A stretch of DNA of 64,000 nt from Abiotrophia sp938010525 (GTDB taxonomy: Bacteria > Bacillota > Bacilli > Lactobacillales > Aerococcaceae): the NCBI RefSeq assembly GCF_938010525.1, contig NZ_CALLVK010000015.1:19559-83558 (forward strand), read 5' to 3'. The notes under the pieces were generated by a model. That model made no database searches and was not told the DNA's origin. It worked only from the letters and a program-made list of their open reading frames with translations. Positions 49,090-57,686 of this stretch are shown one piece after another. Within the stretch, counting starts at the first letter, position 1. Each line of letters opens with the position of its first letter. The position numbers and the translations under genes are program-made.

Positions 49090-51762
49090 ATGTCAACAAA
49101 ATTATCAGCCTATAACCAAGAGGCGCAAGCCCTTATTGACAGCTTAGAAAGCCATGTTGAGACGGGCTTGACAGCTGCAGTGGCTGCGAAACGCTTGGAA
49201 GAGTTCGGCCCAAATGAACTCAAGGCCGAAGCTCATTCAACCCTCTTGCAGAAGTTTATTGAGCAATTCAAGGACTTCATGATTATCATCCTCTTGATTG
49301 CGGCGGCTGTCTCCTTCGTGGCTAGCCATGAGTGGCACGACGCGGTCATCATTCTCCTAGTGGTGGTGCTTAACGCCATTATGGGGGTAGTCCAAGAAGC
49401 CAAGGCTGAAGAAGCCATTGACGCCCTCAAGGAAATGGCCTCACCTGACGCTCGCGTTCGCCGTGATGGCAATGTTATGACCGTTAAATCGCATGACTTG
49501 GTGCCGGGCGACATCGTCTTATTGGAAGCTGGAGATATTGTACCAGCGGATATGCGTTTGATTGAAGCCAACTCACTCAAGGTTGAAGAAGCAGCCTTGA
49601 CTGGGGAATCGGTGCCAGTTGATAAGGACATCAGCGTCATTGCAGAAGAAGGGGCCGGGATTGGGGACCGCCATAACATGGTCTTCTCTAGCACCAATGT
49701 GACTTACGGTCGTGCCTTAGCCATTGTAACAGCAACTGGGATGAATACCGAAGTCGGCCATATCGCCAGCATGTTAGCCAGCGCAGAGAAAACCAAGACC
49801 CCATTGCAACGCGACCAAGACCGTTTGGGTAAGACCTTAACCATTATGATCTTAGTCATTGCGGCTGTGACCTTCATCGTTGGCTTGTTGCGTGGCCGTC
49901 AGATTACCGACATGCTCTTAGTGTCTATTTCCTTGGCCGTGGCTGCCATCCCTGAAGGCTTGCCAGCCATTTCAACCATTATCCTCTCCATCGGGACCCA
50001 GACCATGGCAGACCGTAAGGCCCTGGTTCGGACCTTGCCTGCCGTTGAGACCTTGGGTGGAACCCAAATTATCTGTTCCGATAAGACAGGGACCTTGACC
50101 CTTAATAAGATGACCATTGAAAAAGCCTACTATGATGGGGTTCTCCACAATGCCTCTGAAGACTTAGATCTAGATTTACCGCTCTTACGTTCCATTGTTT
50201 TGGCTAACGACACGGAAGTGGACGCCGAAGGTAACTTGATCGGGGATCCAACCGAAACTGCCATGGTTAAGTTTGCTTTAGACAAGGGCTATCCTTTGGC
50301 CGAGCGCTTGGCTAGCTTCCCACGGGTGGGCGAGATTCCATTTGACTCTACCCGTAAATTGATGACCACAGTCCACCCGCTAGCGGATGGTCGCTACCTG
50401 GTAGCCACCAAAGGGGCGCCAGACCAATTGCTCAAACGCTGCCTTCATAAGGACTTTGGTGGCCAAGTGACCGACTTGACCGATGCTGATCGCCAAGCCA
50501 TCTTGACCGAGAATACAGGTATGGCGCGTCAGGCCTTGCGTGTCTTGGCAGGAGCTTATAAGATTATTGATCAATTGCCTAGCAAGTTCGAGTCTGAGGA
50601 ATTAGAGCATGACTTAATCTTTGCTGGTTTGGTCGGTATGATTGACCCTGAGCGTCAAGAAGCCGCGGATGCTATTGCTGTAGCCAAAGGGGCCGGCATG
50701 CGGACCGTCATGATTACCGGTGACCACGCTGAAACCGCGCAAGCTATTGCGGAACGTCTAGGTATCTTGAATCCAAACGAAGACAACCACCATCACGTCA
50801 TGACTGGGGCCGAACTCGATGCGATTTCTGATCAGGAATTAGAAGCGCGTGTTCAAGACTTGTCAGTCTACGCCCGTGTATCACCTGAGCACAAGGTTCG
50901 CATTATCAAGGCTTGGCAGTCTAAAGGTAAGACAGTGTCCATGACCGGGGACGGAGTCAACGATGCGCCTTCCCTTAAGCAAGCAGATATCGGGGTCGGC
51001 ATGGGGATTACCGGGACCGAAGTGTCCAAGGGTGCCTCTGATATGGTCCTAGCTGACGATAATTTTGAAACTATCGTTGTGGCAGTTGAAGAAGGGCGTA
51101 AGGTCTTCGCCAACATCCAGAAGGCTGTCCAATATCTCTTGTCAGCTAACTTGGGTGAGGTCATTACCCTCTTCGTAGCCACCTTATTAGGCTGGACCAT
51201 CTTGCAACCTGTTCATATCTTATGGATAAACTTAGTGACAGACGTCTTCCCAGCCATCGCTTTGGGGATGGAAAAAGCTGAGCCAGATGTGATGAATCGT
51301 CCGCCACGGACCAAGGAGTCTAGCTTCTTATCTAACGGCATCTTGCCAAGTATCCTCTACCAAGGGGTCTTGGAAAGTGCCTTGACCCTCTTCATCTACT
51401 GGTTAGCTGGTCAATGGTACCACCAAGAAAACTTGGCCGAAACCATGGCCTTTGCGACCTTAGGTTTGATTCAACTCTTCCATGCTTTCAACGTCAAGTA
51501 TGTCTTCACCTCTCTCTTCACAGGGAAAGCCTTCGATAACAAGTTCCTTAACGGCGCAGCCCTCTTGTCGGCTGTCATGTTGCTAGGCGTTATCGTTATT
51601 CCAGGCATTAACGACTTCTTCGACGTGACCGCACCTACCTTGCCACAATGGGGCTTGGTGTTAGCTGTGTCCTTCAGCATCATCGTGCTAGTCGAACTCA
51701 TCAAATGGGGTCTACGTACTAGTGGCCTAGCTGACAAGTTAAGCAAACAAGAAACTAAATAA
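49090..51762 (+). CDS. P-type cation-exporting ATPase (P2A, Mn2+/Ca2+ type)
   Basis: An 890-residue P-type ATPase with about ten membrane helices. The phosphorylation motif is C-S-D331-K-T-G-T-L-T; T-G-E-S-V-P (actuator domain), K-G-A-P-D (nucleotide domain) and M-T-G-D-G-V-N-D-A-P-S-L-K are all present. An N-terminal cation-ATPase domain and P-E-G-L-P in helix 4 place it with calcium/manganese-type P2A pumps. The manganese riboswitch upstream points to Mn2+ export and matches yoaB/mgtA-type genes in related bacteria. Ca2+ transport remains possible. GGAGG precedes the ATG. Confidence 0.93.
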   Translation: MSTKLSAYNQEAQALIDSLESHVETGLTAAVAAKRLEEFGPNELKAEAHSTLLQKFIEQFKDFMIIILLIAAAVSFVASHEWHDAVIILLVVVLNAIMGVVQEAKAEEAIDALKEMASPDARVRRDGNVMTVKSHDLVPGDIVLLEAGDIVPADMRLIEANSLKVEEAALTGESVPVDKDISVIAEEGAGIGDRHNMVFSSTNVTYGRALAIVTATGMNTEVGHIASMLASAEKTKTPLQRDQDRLGKTLTIMILVIAAVTFIVGLLRGRQITDMLLVSISLAVAAIPEGLPAISTIILSIGTQTMADRKALVRTLPAVETLGGTQIICSDKTGTLTLNKMTIEKAYYDGVLHNASEDLDLDLPLLRSIVLANDTEVDAEGNLIGDPTETAMVKFALDKGYPLAERLASFPRVGEIPFDSTRKLMTTVHPLADGRYLVATKGAPDQLLKRCLHKDFGGQVTDLTDADRQAILTENTGMARQALRVLAGAYKIIDQLPSKFESEELEHDLIFAGLVGMIDPERQEAADAIAVAKGAGMRTVMITGDHAETAQAIAERLGILNPNEDNHHHVMTGAELDAISDQELEARVQDLSVYARVSPEHKVRIIKAWQSKGKTVSMTGDGVNDAPSLKQADIGVGMGITGTEVSKGASDMVLADDNFETIVVAVEEGRKVFANIQKAVQYLLSANLGEVITLFVATLLGWTILQPVHILWINLVTDVFPAIALGMEKAEPDVMNRPPRTKESSFLSNGILPSILYQGVLESALTLFIYWLAGQWYHQENLAETMAFATLGLIQLFHAFNVKYVFTSLFTGKAFDNKFLNGAALLSAVMLLGVIVIPGINDFFDVTAPTLPQWGLVLAVSFSIIVLVELIKWGLRTSGLADKLSKQETK

Positions 51763-51773
51763 GAAAAAGGCCT

Positions 51774-51807
51774 GCCACCTCTGACTTAGCTCGGAGGTGG
51801 CTTTTTT
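51774..51807 (+). terminator. Terminator after the ATPase gene
   Basis: GCCACCTC and GAGGTGGC form an eight-base stem with a 12-base loop and six T residues. Confidence 0.92.
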
Positions 51808-51828
51808 GTTGAAGTGCCCAGACAAAGG

Positions 51829-52486
51829 CGCGCCATGTCGCATTGGGAATCCGCCATGTCGTGTTGGACCTCCAACGCGACGTGGCACGAGCTCCAAGGG
51901 TCCGAATCCGCCCAAAAGGGAGTAAAACGAGCGCTCCACGTCGTATTGGGCCCCCGCCATGTCGTGATGGGCCTTCAACGCGACGTGGCACGAGCCCCAA
52001 GGGTCCGAATTCGCCCAAAAGGGAGTAAAACGAGCGCGCCATGTCGTGATGGGCCTTCAACGCGACGTGGCACGAGCCCAAAGAGTCCGAATCCGCCCAA
52101 AAGAGAGCAAAACGAGTGCACCACGTCGCATTGGGAGGTCGCCATGTCGCGTTGGGCCTCCAACGCGACGTGGCTCAAACACAAAAGGTCCAAATCTCCC
52201 CAAAAGAGGGCAAAACGAGCGCGCCACGTCGCATTGGGAATCCGCCATGTCGCGTTGGCCCTCCAACGCGACGTGGCACGAGCCCAAAGGGTCCAAATCC
52301 CCCCAAAAGAGGGCAAAACGTGTGCGCCAGGTCGCATTGGGAGGTCGCCATGTCGCGTTGAGCCTCCAACGCGACGTGGCTCGAGCCCAAATAGTCCGAA
52401 TCCCCCCAAAAGAGAGCAAAACGAGCGCGCCACGTCGCATTGGGAAACCGCCATGTCGTGATGGGCCTCCAACGCGACGTGGCTCC
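51829..52486. repeat. Palindromic tandem array, family 2 (seven units, 103-bp period)
   Basis: Seven units have right arms starting at 51873, 51976, 52058, 52161, 52264, 52367 and 52470; six steps of 103 or (once) 82 bp. Each unit has CCATGTCGCGTTGG and CCAACGCGACGTGG arms around a 4-base loop, with mismatches in units 2, 3 and 7. A preceding half-arm (CACGTCGCATTGGG) is missing in the 82-bp unit. A conserved ~48-bp spacer contains CCCAAAAGAG-GCAAAACGAG. The array fills the 730-bp gap and ends seven bases from the NERD gene's stop codon. Confidence 0.95.
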
Positions 52487-52492
52487 CACATG

Positions 52493-53431
52493 CTAGACTC
52501 CATCATACTGAGACAGGCACTGATAAACGGTGGCGTAGTCATTTTGGTAGCAGGCGTGGTGGCCTTTATGGAGTGGGTGGAAGTATTGAGCTAGTTGGCG
52601 TTGTAGGGTGCGGTCCAATTGCTTGCTTCCCATATAGTTGGAAATTGCCGAGCGACGCAGTGGCAGGTCATGATTTAACAAAGCCCACTCACAGGCGCTG
52701 CGCAAACAGGCGGTTGCCTTATCTTCCCGAAAGCCGCAATGCGGGCAGGAAACCTTATAACGACTGCAGGTCATGCCCAGCCGCAAACACCGGGGGCAGC
52801 CAATGCCGCTTAGCAGAGTTTGGCGCTCGATGGAGGTCAGTTGGCGCGGCCGATAGGGGCTAGCATGCTGGAGTGGTTTCAGTAAATCCAAGAGTAACTG
52901 CTGGCGCCGACTGCAAGGCTGACCTGCCTTCTGGTCGGTCAGCCCCTGAAGCCATGCCAGCGCCTGTGGCCACAGCATGTATTGCTCCGGATCTAAGCCT
53001 TCGACCTGCAAATGGTCTTGACTGAAAATCAGCTTGGACACTAGCTGGCAGTCTAATTGCTGGCTCCTAAGAAATTGCTGCAACAAGCTCTGGGCTCGGG
53101 CCACTTGCCCTAGCAAGTCATGATGATAAGGGCGCCCGTTGAGTCTGGAGGTAAATCCCTGATAGAAAAAATGCCCGCCATAATGCTTGATCTCTACTAG
53201 ATAGAGCCCCTGGGGCACCAGCAAAAGCCCGTCGATTTGCGCGCCCTTTCCCAGGGGAATCCACAAATCAGTCAGATAAAAAGTAGACAGCCCCAGGTCT
53301 TGAATCACTTGGGCAAGCCGTGCCTCGCCCTCTAGGCCAGTCAGGAGGCGCAGGTAGTCTGTCTCGTCCTCCTGGGATAAGTGGCCTCTTTGCTTGACCA
53401 GCTGATAAAATCTTGCCTCTTGATGGTACAT
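52493..53431 (-). CDS. NERD-domain protein with CxxC-CxxC ribbon, array-adjacent
   Basis: A 312-residue paralogue of the repeat-flanked gene at 5320. It keeps Q-I-D67 and E80-I-K82 of the NERD D...ExK site, the S-x-L-N-G-x-P-Y-x-x-D-L block after it, S-P-Y-R-P-R-Q-L-T-S-I-E, a ribbon with C212-x-x-C215 and C229-x-x-C232, S-R-Y-K between them, and a basic helical C-terminus. AAGGAGG eight bases upstream marks the start. Its stop codon is seven bases from a 103-bp palindromic array. The pairing of both copies with palindromes suggests a functional link; the activity itself is unproven. Confidence 0.85.
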   Translation of the reverse strand: MYHQEARFYQLVKQRGHLSQEDETDYLRLLTGLEGEARLAQVIQDLGLSTFYLTDLWIPLGKGAQIDGLLLVPQGLYLVEIKHYGGHFFYQGFTSRLNGRPYHHDLLGQVARAQSLLQQFLRSQQLDCQLVSKLIFSQDHLQVEGLDPEQYMLWPQALAWLQGLTDQKAGQPCSRRQQLLLDLLKPLQHASPYRPRQLTSIERQTLLSGIGCPRCLRLGMTCSRYKVSCPHCGFREDKATACLRSACEWALLNHDLPLRRSAISNYMGSKQLDRTLQRQLAQYFHPLHKGHHACYQNDYATVYQCLSQYDGV

Positions 53432-53520
53432 AGCACTTCCTCCTTCTTATATAAATACCCCAAAAGGTTCCTTCTCGCACCAAATCCAGGCCTAAAAGTT
53501 TGATGAGAGGGGCTGGGTCT

Positions 53521-53548
53521 TTTGCTTTTAAGTCTTTTCCATTATAAT
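53521..53548 (+). promoter_or_regulatory. Promoter upstream of the methyltransferase-HAD gene
   Basis: TTTGCT (53521-53526) and TATAAT (53543-53548) are 16 bases apart. Confidence 0.62.
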
Positions 53549-53583
53549 AGACAGTGAATAAGTCAGGAGAAGGAGACAGGACT

Positions 53584-55272
53584 ATGTTGAATGAGATGAT
53601 GCACCGGCCAGTGGTCATGCAGAAAATAATCGACTTGATGCGGGAGGGGCAACTCCCTTTTGAAGGAGTCGTAGGTCAGTTGGAGGCCTTTGCCAATGCC
53701 AATGGGATTCCGGTGGTCCCTCACGAAACAGCCAAGTTCTTGGACTTTTTCTGTGCCGCTACTCAGCCTCAACAAATCCTGGAAATCGGGACCGCCATTG
53801 GCTTTTCGGCTAGTCTCATGGCTCAACACCTAGCATCTGACGGCCACTTAACCACGATTGACCGCTACGCCCTCATGTTTGAACGGGCTAAGTCCAATTT
53901 TGAGCAGGCCGGTCTGGCGGATAAGGTGACAGTCCTAGAAGGGGATGCGGCTGATATTCTGCCTAGCTTACCGGCTAATCACTATGATCTGATTTTTATG
54001 GATAGCGCCAAGGCTAAGTACCTGGAGTTCTATCCTTACTGCATGCGTCTGCTTAAGATGGGGGGCGTCTTGCTCATTGATGATGTCCTGCAAGCGGGCA
54101 CCATCATGGATGCCTTAGACACACGGCCTAAGCGCGTGCGCAAGATTCATCGCAAGCTCAATGAGCTCTTCCAAGCCGTCTTGACCGATCAAGATCAACG
54201 GGCCTGCCTCCTACCCTTAGGCGATGGACTGCTCATGGTTCGCAAGGAAAAGGAAATAGAGGTAGAAGACTTCCTAGCCACCCAATGGGATAAGACCTGG
54301 TGCCAACAAGTAGCAGCAAAAGCCGAGTCCAAACGCCAAGCGGCGGCGCCTGCCCTTAACGAGTTCCAACAAATGGCCGCCGAACAAATAGAAGACAGCA
54401 AGGAATCTGGCCAAGAACTAGCTCAGGATATTGGCTTAATTGCCATTGACCTAGATGGCACCCTCCTGACCAACCAAAAAACCATTAGTGCCACCAACGT
54501 CGCGACCCTGGCTCGGGCGCATGAGGCCGGCATTAAGATTGTTATCTGTACCGGCCGGACCCTACCAGGGGTGGACTTCTATGTGCCAGAGCTGCCTTTC
54601 TTAAGCGAGTCGGACTTTATGATTCTGCAAAATGGGGCGCAAACCTTGTCGGCTCAGGCGCCTTTCCAATCGGTCTTCCAACGCTTCTTGACCCAAGCGG
54701 CGCGGCAACGGGCACTGGAACTAGTGGCGCCCCTCAAGGACCAGGGTGCTCAGTTGGTGGCCTTTGACCGCGACCATATCTACCTAGTAGGGGATCCAAC
54801 GCCTAATGCTTTGGTTGCCCGCGACGCCCAGTTTCTTAAAACAGACGTGACACCAATCTCCCAAGAAGACTTCCTGGTCGATAGCCAACTCAATAAGGCC
54901 ATGATTCTGGCGCCGGAAGCAGTCTTGGATGCTTGGATTCCAACCATTGAAGCGACCGACTGGCAAGCTCTGTCCATGGTGCGGAGCCAGAAGGTTATCC
55001 TAGAATTTCTGCCGGTTGGTGTTTCTAAGGCTAGTGGATTAGACCAGTTGGCCCGTCACTTAGGTCTGCGTCCTGAGCAAGTCATGGCTCTAGGCGATGC
55101 GGCTAATGATGCCGAGATGTTAGATTTTGCCGGCTGTGCGGTAGCCATGGGCAATGCCTCAGACGACCTCAAAGCCAAGGCTGACTTTGTGACTTTAACC
55201 AATGAAGAAGATGGCGTTTCACATGCCATTGAGACCCTCATATTACAAAAGAAACAAAATCATATAGAATAA
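53584..55272 (+). CDS. O-methyltransferase fused to Cof-type HAD phosphatase
   Basis: A 562-residue two-domain protein. Residues 1-220 form a SAM-dependent O-methyltransferase of the YrrM/TrmR type (I-L-E-I-G-T-A-I-G-F-S-A-S-L near 66-79; L-I-F-M-D-S-A-K near 138-145; L-L-I-D-D-V-L near 166), which in Bacillus methylates 5-hydroxyuridine in tRNA. Residues 285-555 form a Cof-type HAD phosphatase (A-I-D289-L-D291-G-T-L-L, C-T-G-R-T, A-L-G-D-A-A-N-D). An alanine/glutamine-rich linker joins them and the frame is continuous. GAAGGAG sets the start at 53584. The fusion is unusual; the substrate of the HAD half is unknown. Confidence 0.88.
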   Translation: MLNEMMHRPVVMQKIIDLMREGQLPFEGVVGQLEAFANANGIPVVPHETAKFLDFFCAATQPQQILEIGTAIGFSASLMAQHLASDGHLTTIDRYALMFERAKSNFEQAGLADKVTVLEGDAADILPSLPANHYDLIFMDSAKAKYLEFYPYCMRLLKMGGVLLIDDVLQAGTIMDALDTRPKRVRKIHRKLNELFQAVLTDQDQRACLLPLGDGLLMVRKEKEIEVEDFLATQWDKTWCQQVAAKAESKRQAAAPALNEFQQMAAEQIEDSKESGQELAQDIGLIAIDLDGTLLTNQKTISATNVATLARAHEAGIKIVICTGRTLPGVDFYVPELPFLSESDFMILQNGAQTLSAQAPFQSVFQRFLTQAARQRALELVAPLKDQGAQLVAFDRDHIYLVGDPTPNALVARDAQFLKTDVTPISQEDFLVDSQLNKAMILAPEAVLDAWIPTIEATDWQALSMVRSQKVILEFLPVGVSKASGLDQLARHLGLRPEQVMALGDAANDAEMLDFAGCAVAMGNASDDLKAKADFVTLTNEEDGVSHAIETLILQKKQNHIE

Positions 55273-55353
55273 TTAATGGAAGGGTCAAAGAAAATTCACA
55301 ATTCGATGCTAAAATCTGTATTTGAATAAGAGAAAAAGTGAGGACGAGAAATC

Positions 55354-56733
55354 ATGAAAAAAGGATTAATCATTGGCTCGACAACAGTTTTACTGTTAGT
55401 TGGTTTGGGCTATAGTGCCGGTGTAGGCTTTTACGCCCAGAAATTCCAGGCCAATACTAAATTTGGCTCCTTGGATATTTCCAACTTAACCTTAGCGGAA
55501 GCGGAGGATAAGATTGGCAAGGACCTTAACCAGAAGGAAGTGACCATTCTAGAGAACGGCAAAGAAGTAGGGCGCTTTACCTTAGAACAAGCAGGTGTCC
55601 AAGTAGATGCCAACAAGGCTTTGGAATCAGCTTATAATTCACAAGACCCAACCGGTTGGGTAGGCAGCTTCTTCAACACCACCGAATATAAGAATGTCTT
55701 GCTCAATCACGTGGCCTTTAACGATGAAAACCTAAGCAAGACCCTGGATGGCTTTGGCTTGAACAACCAAAACCGGACAGCGGCCCAAGATGCTAAGATC
55801 GAGTATTCTAACGGACAAGGTTATCACGTAACCCCTGAAAAGGACGGTAACCAATTAGACGTAGCCAAGGTCAAGGAGCTGATTGTCTCTCAAGTACAAG
55901 CAGGCAACACCTCGGTTGAGATTAATTCGGCCTACCAAGAGCCAAAAATCAAGAGTGACGATCCTAAGATTACCCAAGTCATGGATCAGATTAACAAGGT
56001 TGCGGATACCAAAATTACCTTGACTATCTCAGGCAAGGAAGAAGTTATTCCTAAAGATAAAATAAATGACTGGATTCAATTTGATGAATCTAACAATTTG
56101 GTAGTAGACCAAAGCAAGGTCCAAGACTATGTCAAGGAACTCAACACCAAATACGCGACCATCAATAAGACCCGTAAATTTGCTTCAACCTTGTCTGGGG
56201 TGGTCGATGTGCAACCAGGGACCCTAGGTTGGTCCATTGACTCTGAGGCAGAGGCAGAGAAGATTGTAGCAGACCTTAACAAGGGTGGTAGCATCAAGCG
56301 TGAACCAACGGTTGTTGGGACGGGTTATGCCGACAAGGAAAATGATATCGGTCCAAGCTATGTCGAAGTCGACATTGCCCACCAAATGATGTTTATTTAC
56401 AAGGATGGTAAGAAGGTACTGGAAACACCAGTCGTAACCGGTCGCCCTGGGACGACCACTATCCCCGGGGCCTACGCTTCTTGGAATAAGGAGTCTCCTT
56501 CAACCCTCAAGGGTTACAACCCACATACTCAGAAGGAATATCAACAACCGGTTGATTACTGGATTCCATTTGATGACACTGGCCAAGGGATTCATGATGC
56601 CAACTGGCAAGCTTCCTTCGGGGGCGAAGCCTACCTGTCTAATGGTTCTTTAGGCTGTATCAACACGCCACCAGGTACCATGGCAGAAGTTTACCAATTA
56701 GTGGAAGTCGGGATGCCAGTTATTATCTTCTAA
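55354..56733 (+). CDS. L,D-transpeptidase (YkuD) with PG-binding domain
   Basis: A 459-residue cell-envelope enzyme with one N-terminal membrane anchor (about residues 4-27). Residues 40-300 contain PG_binding_4-type repeats, and residues 335-459 the YkuD catalytic domain with I-H-D-A-N-W (catalytic His near 417) and G-S-L-G-C435-I-N-T. Such enzymes make 3-3 crosslinks or attach proteins to peptidoglycan. GAGAAAAAGTGAGGA precedes the ATG. It stands next to the walRK regulon, whose function is also the cell wall, but has its own terminator. Confidence 0.92.
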   Translation: MKKGLIIGSTTVLLLVGLGYSAGVGFYAQKFQANTKFGSLDISNLTLAEAEDKIGKDLNQKEVTILENGKEVGRFTLEQAGVQVDANKALESAYNSQDPTGWVGSFFNTTEYKNVLLNHVAFNDENLSKTLDGFGLNNQNRTAAQDAKIEYSNGQGYHVTPEKDGNQLDVAKVKELIVSQVQAGNTSVEINSAYQEPKIKSDDPKITQVMDQINKVADTKITLTISGKEEVIPKDKINDWIQFDESNNLVVDQSKVQDYVKELNTKYATINKTRKFASTLSGVVDVQPGTLGWSIDSEAEAEKIVADLNKGGSIKREPTVVGTGYADKENDIGPSYVEVDIAHQMMFIYKDGKKVLETPVVTGRPGTTTIPGAYASWNKESPSTLKGYNPHTQKEYQQPVDYWIPFDDTGQGIHDANWQASFGGEAYLSNGSLGCINTPPGTMAEVYQLVEVGMPVIIF

Positions 56734-56754
56734 TGATTGAACGCCTTTAATTTG

Positions 56755-56800
56755 GAAACCTTAAACAAAAGGCCCTACCTTTTGTTTAAGGTTTCTTTTC
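56755..56800 (+). terminator. Long-stem terminator after the transpeptidase gene
   Basis: GAAACCTTAAACAAAAGG and its exact complement form an 18-bp stem with loop CCCTA, followed by TTTTC. Confidence 0.9.
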
Positions 56801-56892
56801 AAATACTTGTCTATTAGATTACAAGTCCGAGCAAGCTTTGACATAAGTAGAAAACTTGAGCGTAAGGGCTTTAATATTCCCGCAAAACCCGC

Positions 56893-56898
56893 TATAAT
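56893..56898 (+). promoter_or_regulatory. walR: -10 box of the wal operon promoter
   Basis: TATAAT preceded at 17 bases by TTTAAT (56870-56875), a weak -35. It lies 71 bp before walR. Confidence 0.55.
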
Positions 56899-56968
56899 AA
56901 AGGAGTGAGACCTTAAGGGGAAGGCTCACCCATTTGAACCTAGAACGTCATGAGAAAGGATGAACCAT

Positions 56969-57673
56969 ATGAAAAAGATTCTAGTCGTAGATGATGAAAA
57001 GCCAATCTCTGATATTATTTCTTTTAACTTAGAAAACGAAGGCTATGCCATTGAAAAAGCTTATGATGGTGAACAAGCATTAGAGGTATTCGAGAAGAGT
57101 CAACCAGACTTAGTGATTTTAGACCTCATGCTACCAAAGATGGACGGTTTGGAAGTTTGTCGTGAAATTCGCAAACAATCCGCTGTCCCAGTGATCATGT
57201 TAACCGCCAAAGATTCAGAGATTGACAAGGTCTTAGGTTTAGAGTTAGGGGCAGATGACTATGTCACCAAGCCATTCTCTAACCGTGAACTCATTGCCCG
57301 CGTTAAGGCCAACTTACGCCGCAATCTAGTCAAGGAACCTGAGCCACAAGAAGTCAACAAAAACGAGATTGTAGTAGGGGATTTGGTTATTCACCAAGAT
57401 GCCTACATTATCTCCAAGCACGGGGAAGAAATTGAACTGACCCACCGTGAGTTCGAATTACTCCACTACCTAGCCCGCCACATTGGCCAAGTCATGACCC
57501 GGGAACATCTCCTTGAGACTGTTTGGGACTATGATTACTTCGGGGATGTGCGGACGGTCGACGTGACTATCCGTCGTCTGCGGGAGAAAATTGAAGATAT
57601 TCCAAGCCACCCAACTTATATTGTGACTCGTCGTGGGGTCGGCTACCTCTTGAAGAATCCAGATCAAGAATAG
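56969..57673 (+). CDS. walR: Response regulator WalR (YycF)
   Basis: A 234-residue OmpR-family regulator of cell-wall metabolism, essential in most relatives. Acidic pocket D8-D9, phosphoacceptor D52 in V-I-L-D-L-M-L-P, Lys near 101 and the winged helix with E-L-T-H-R-E-F-E-L-L and R-R-G-V-G-Y-L-L are typical of WalR. AAAGGA is correctly spaced for the ATG at 56969; an ATG at 56960 abuts the ribosome site. walK follows 13 bp later and walH and walI complete the operon. Confidence 0.96.
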   Translation: MKKILVVDDEKPISDIISFNLENEGYAIEKAYDGEQALEVFEKSQPDLVILDLMLPKMDGLEVCREIRKQSAVPVIMLTAKDSEIDKVLGLELGADDYVTKPFSNRELIARVKANLRRNLVKEPEPQEVNKNEIVVGDLVIHQDAYIISKHGEEIELTHREFELLHYLARHIGQVMTREHLLETVWDYDYFGDVRTVDVTIRRLREKIEDIPSHPTYIVTRRGVGYLLKNPDQE

Positions 57674-57686
57674 GAAGTTCTAGCAT

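Noticed and set aside
49233..49697. 154-codon antisense frame within the P-type ATPase gene
   Set aside because: Lies wholly opposite conserved ATPase domains; shadow frame of the sense codons.
51814..52472. Long open frames on both strands across the 103-bp array (up to 215 codons)
   Set aside because: They are repeats of arginine/serine-rich peptides produced by the palindromic units, exist in several frames at once, have no ribosome sites and disagree between strands.
51829..52486. CRISPR array
   Set aside because: The regular spacing is suggestive, but the spacers are conserved rather than unique, the repeats are long perfect palindromes, and no cas gene is nearby.
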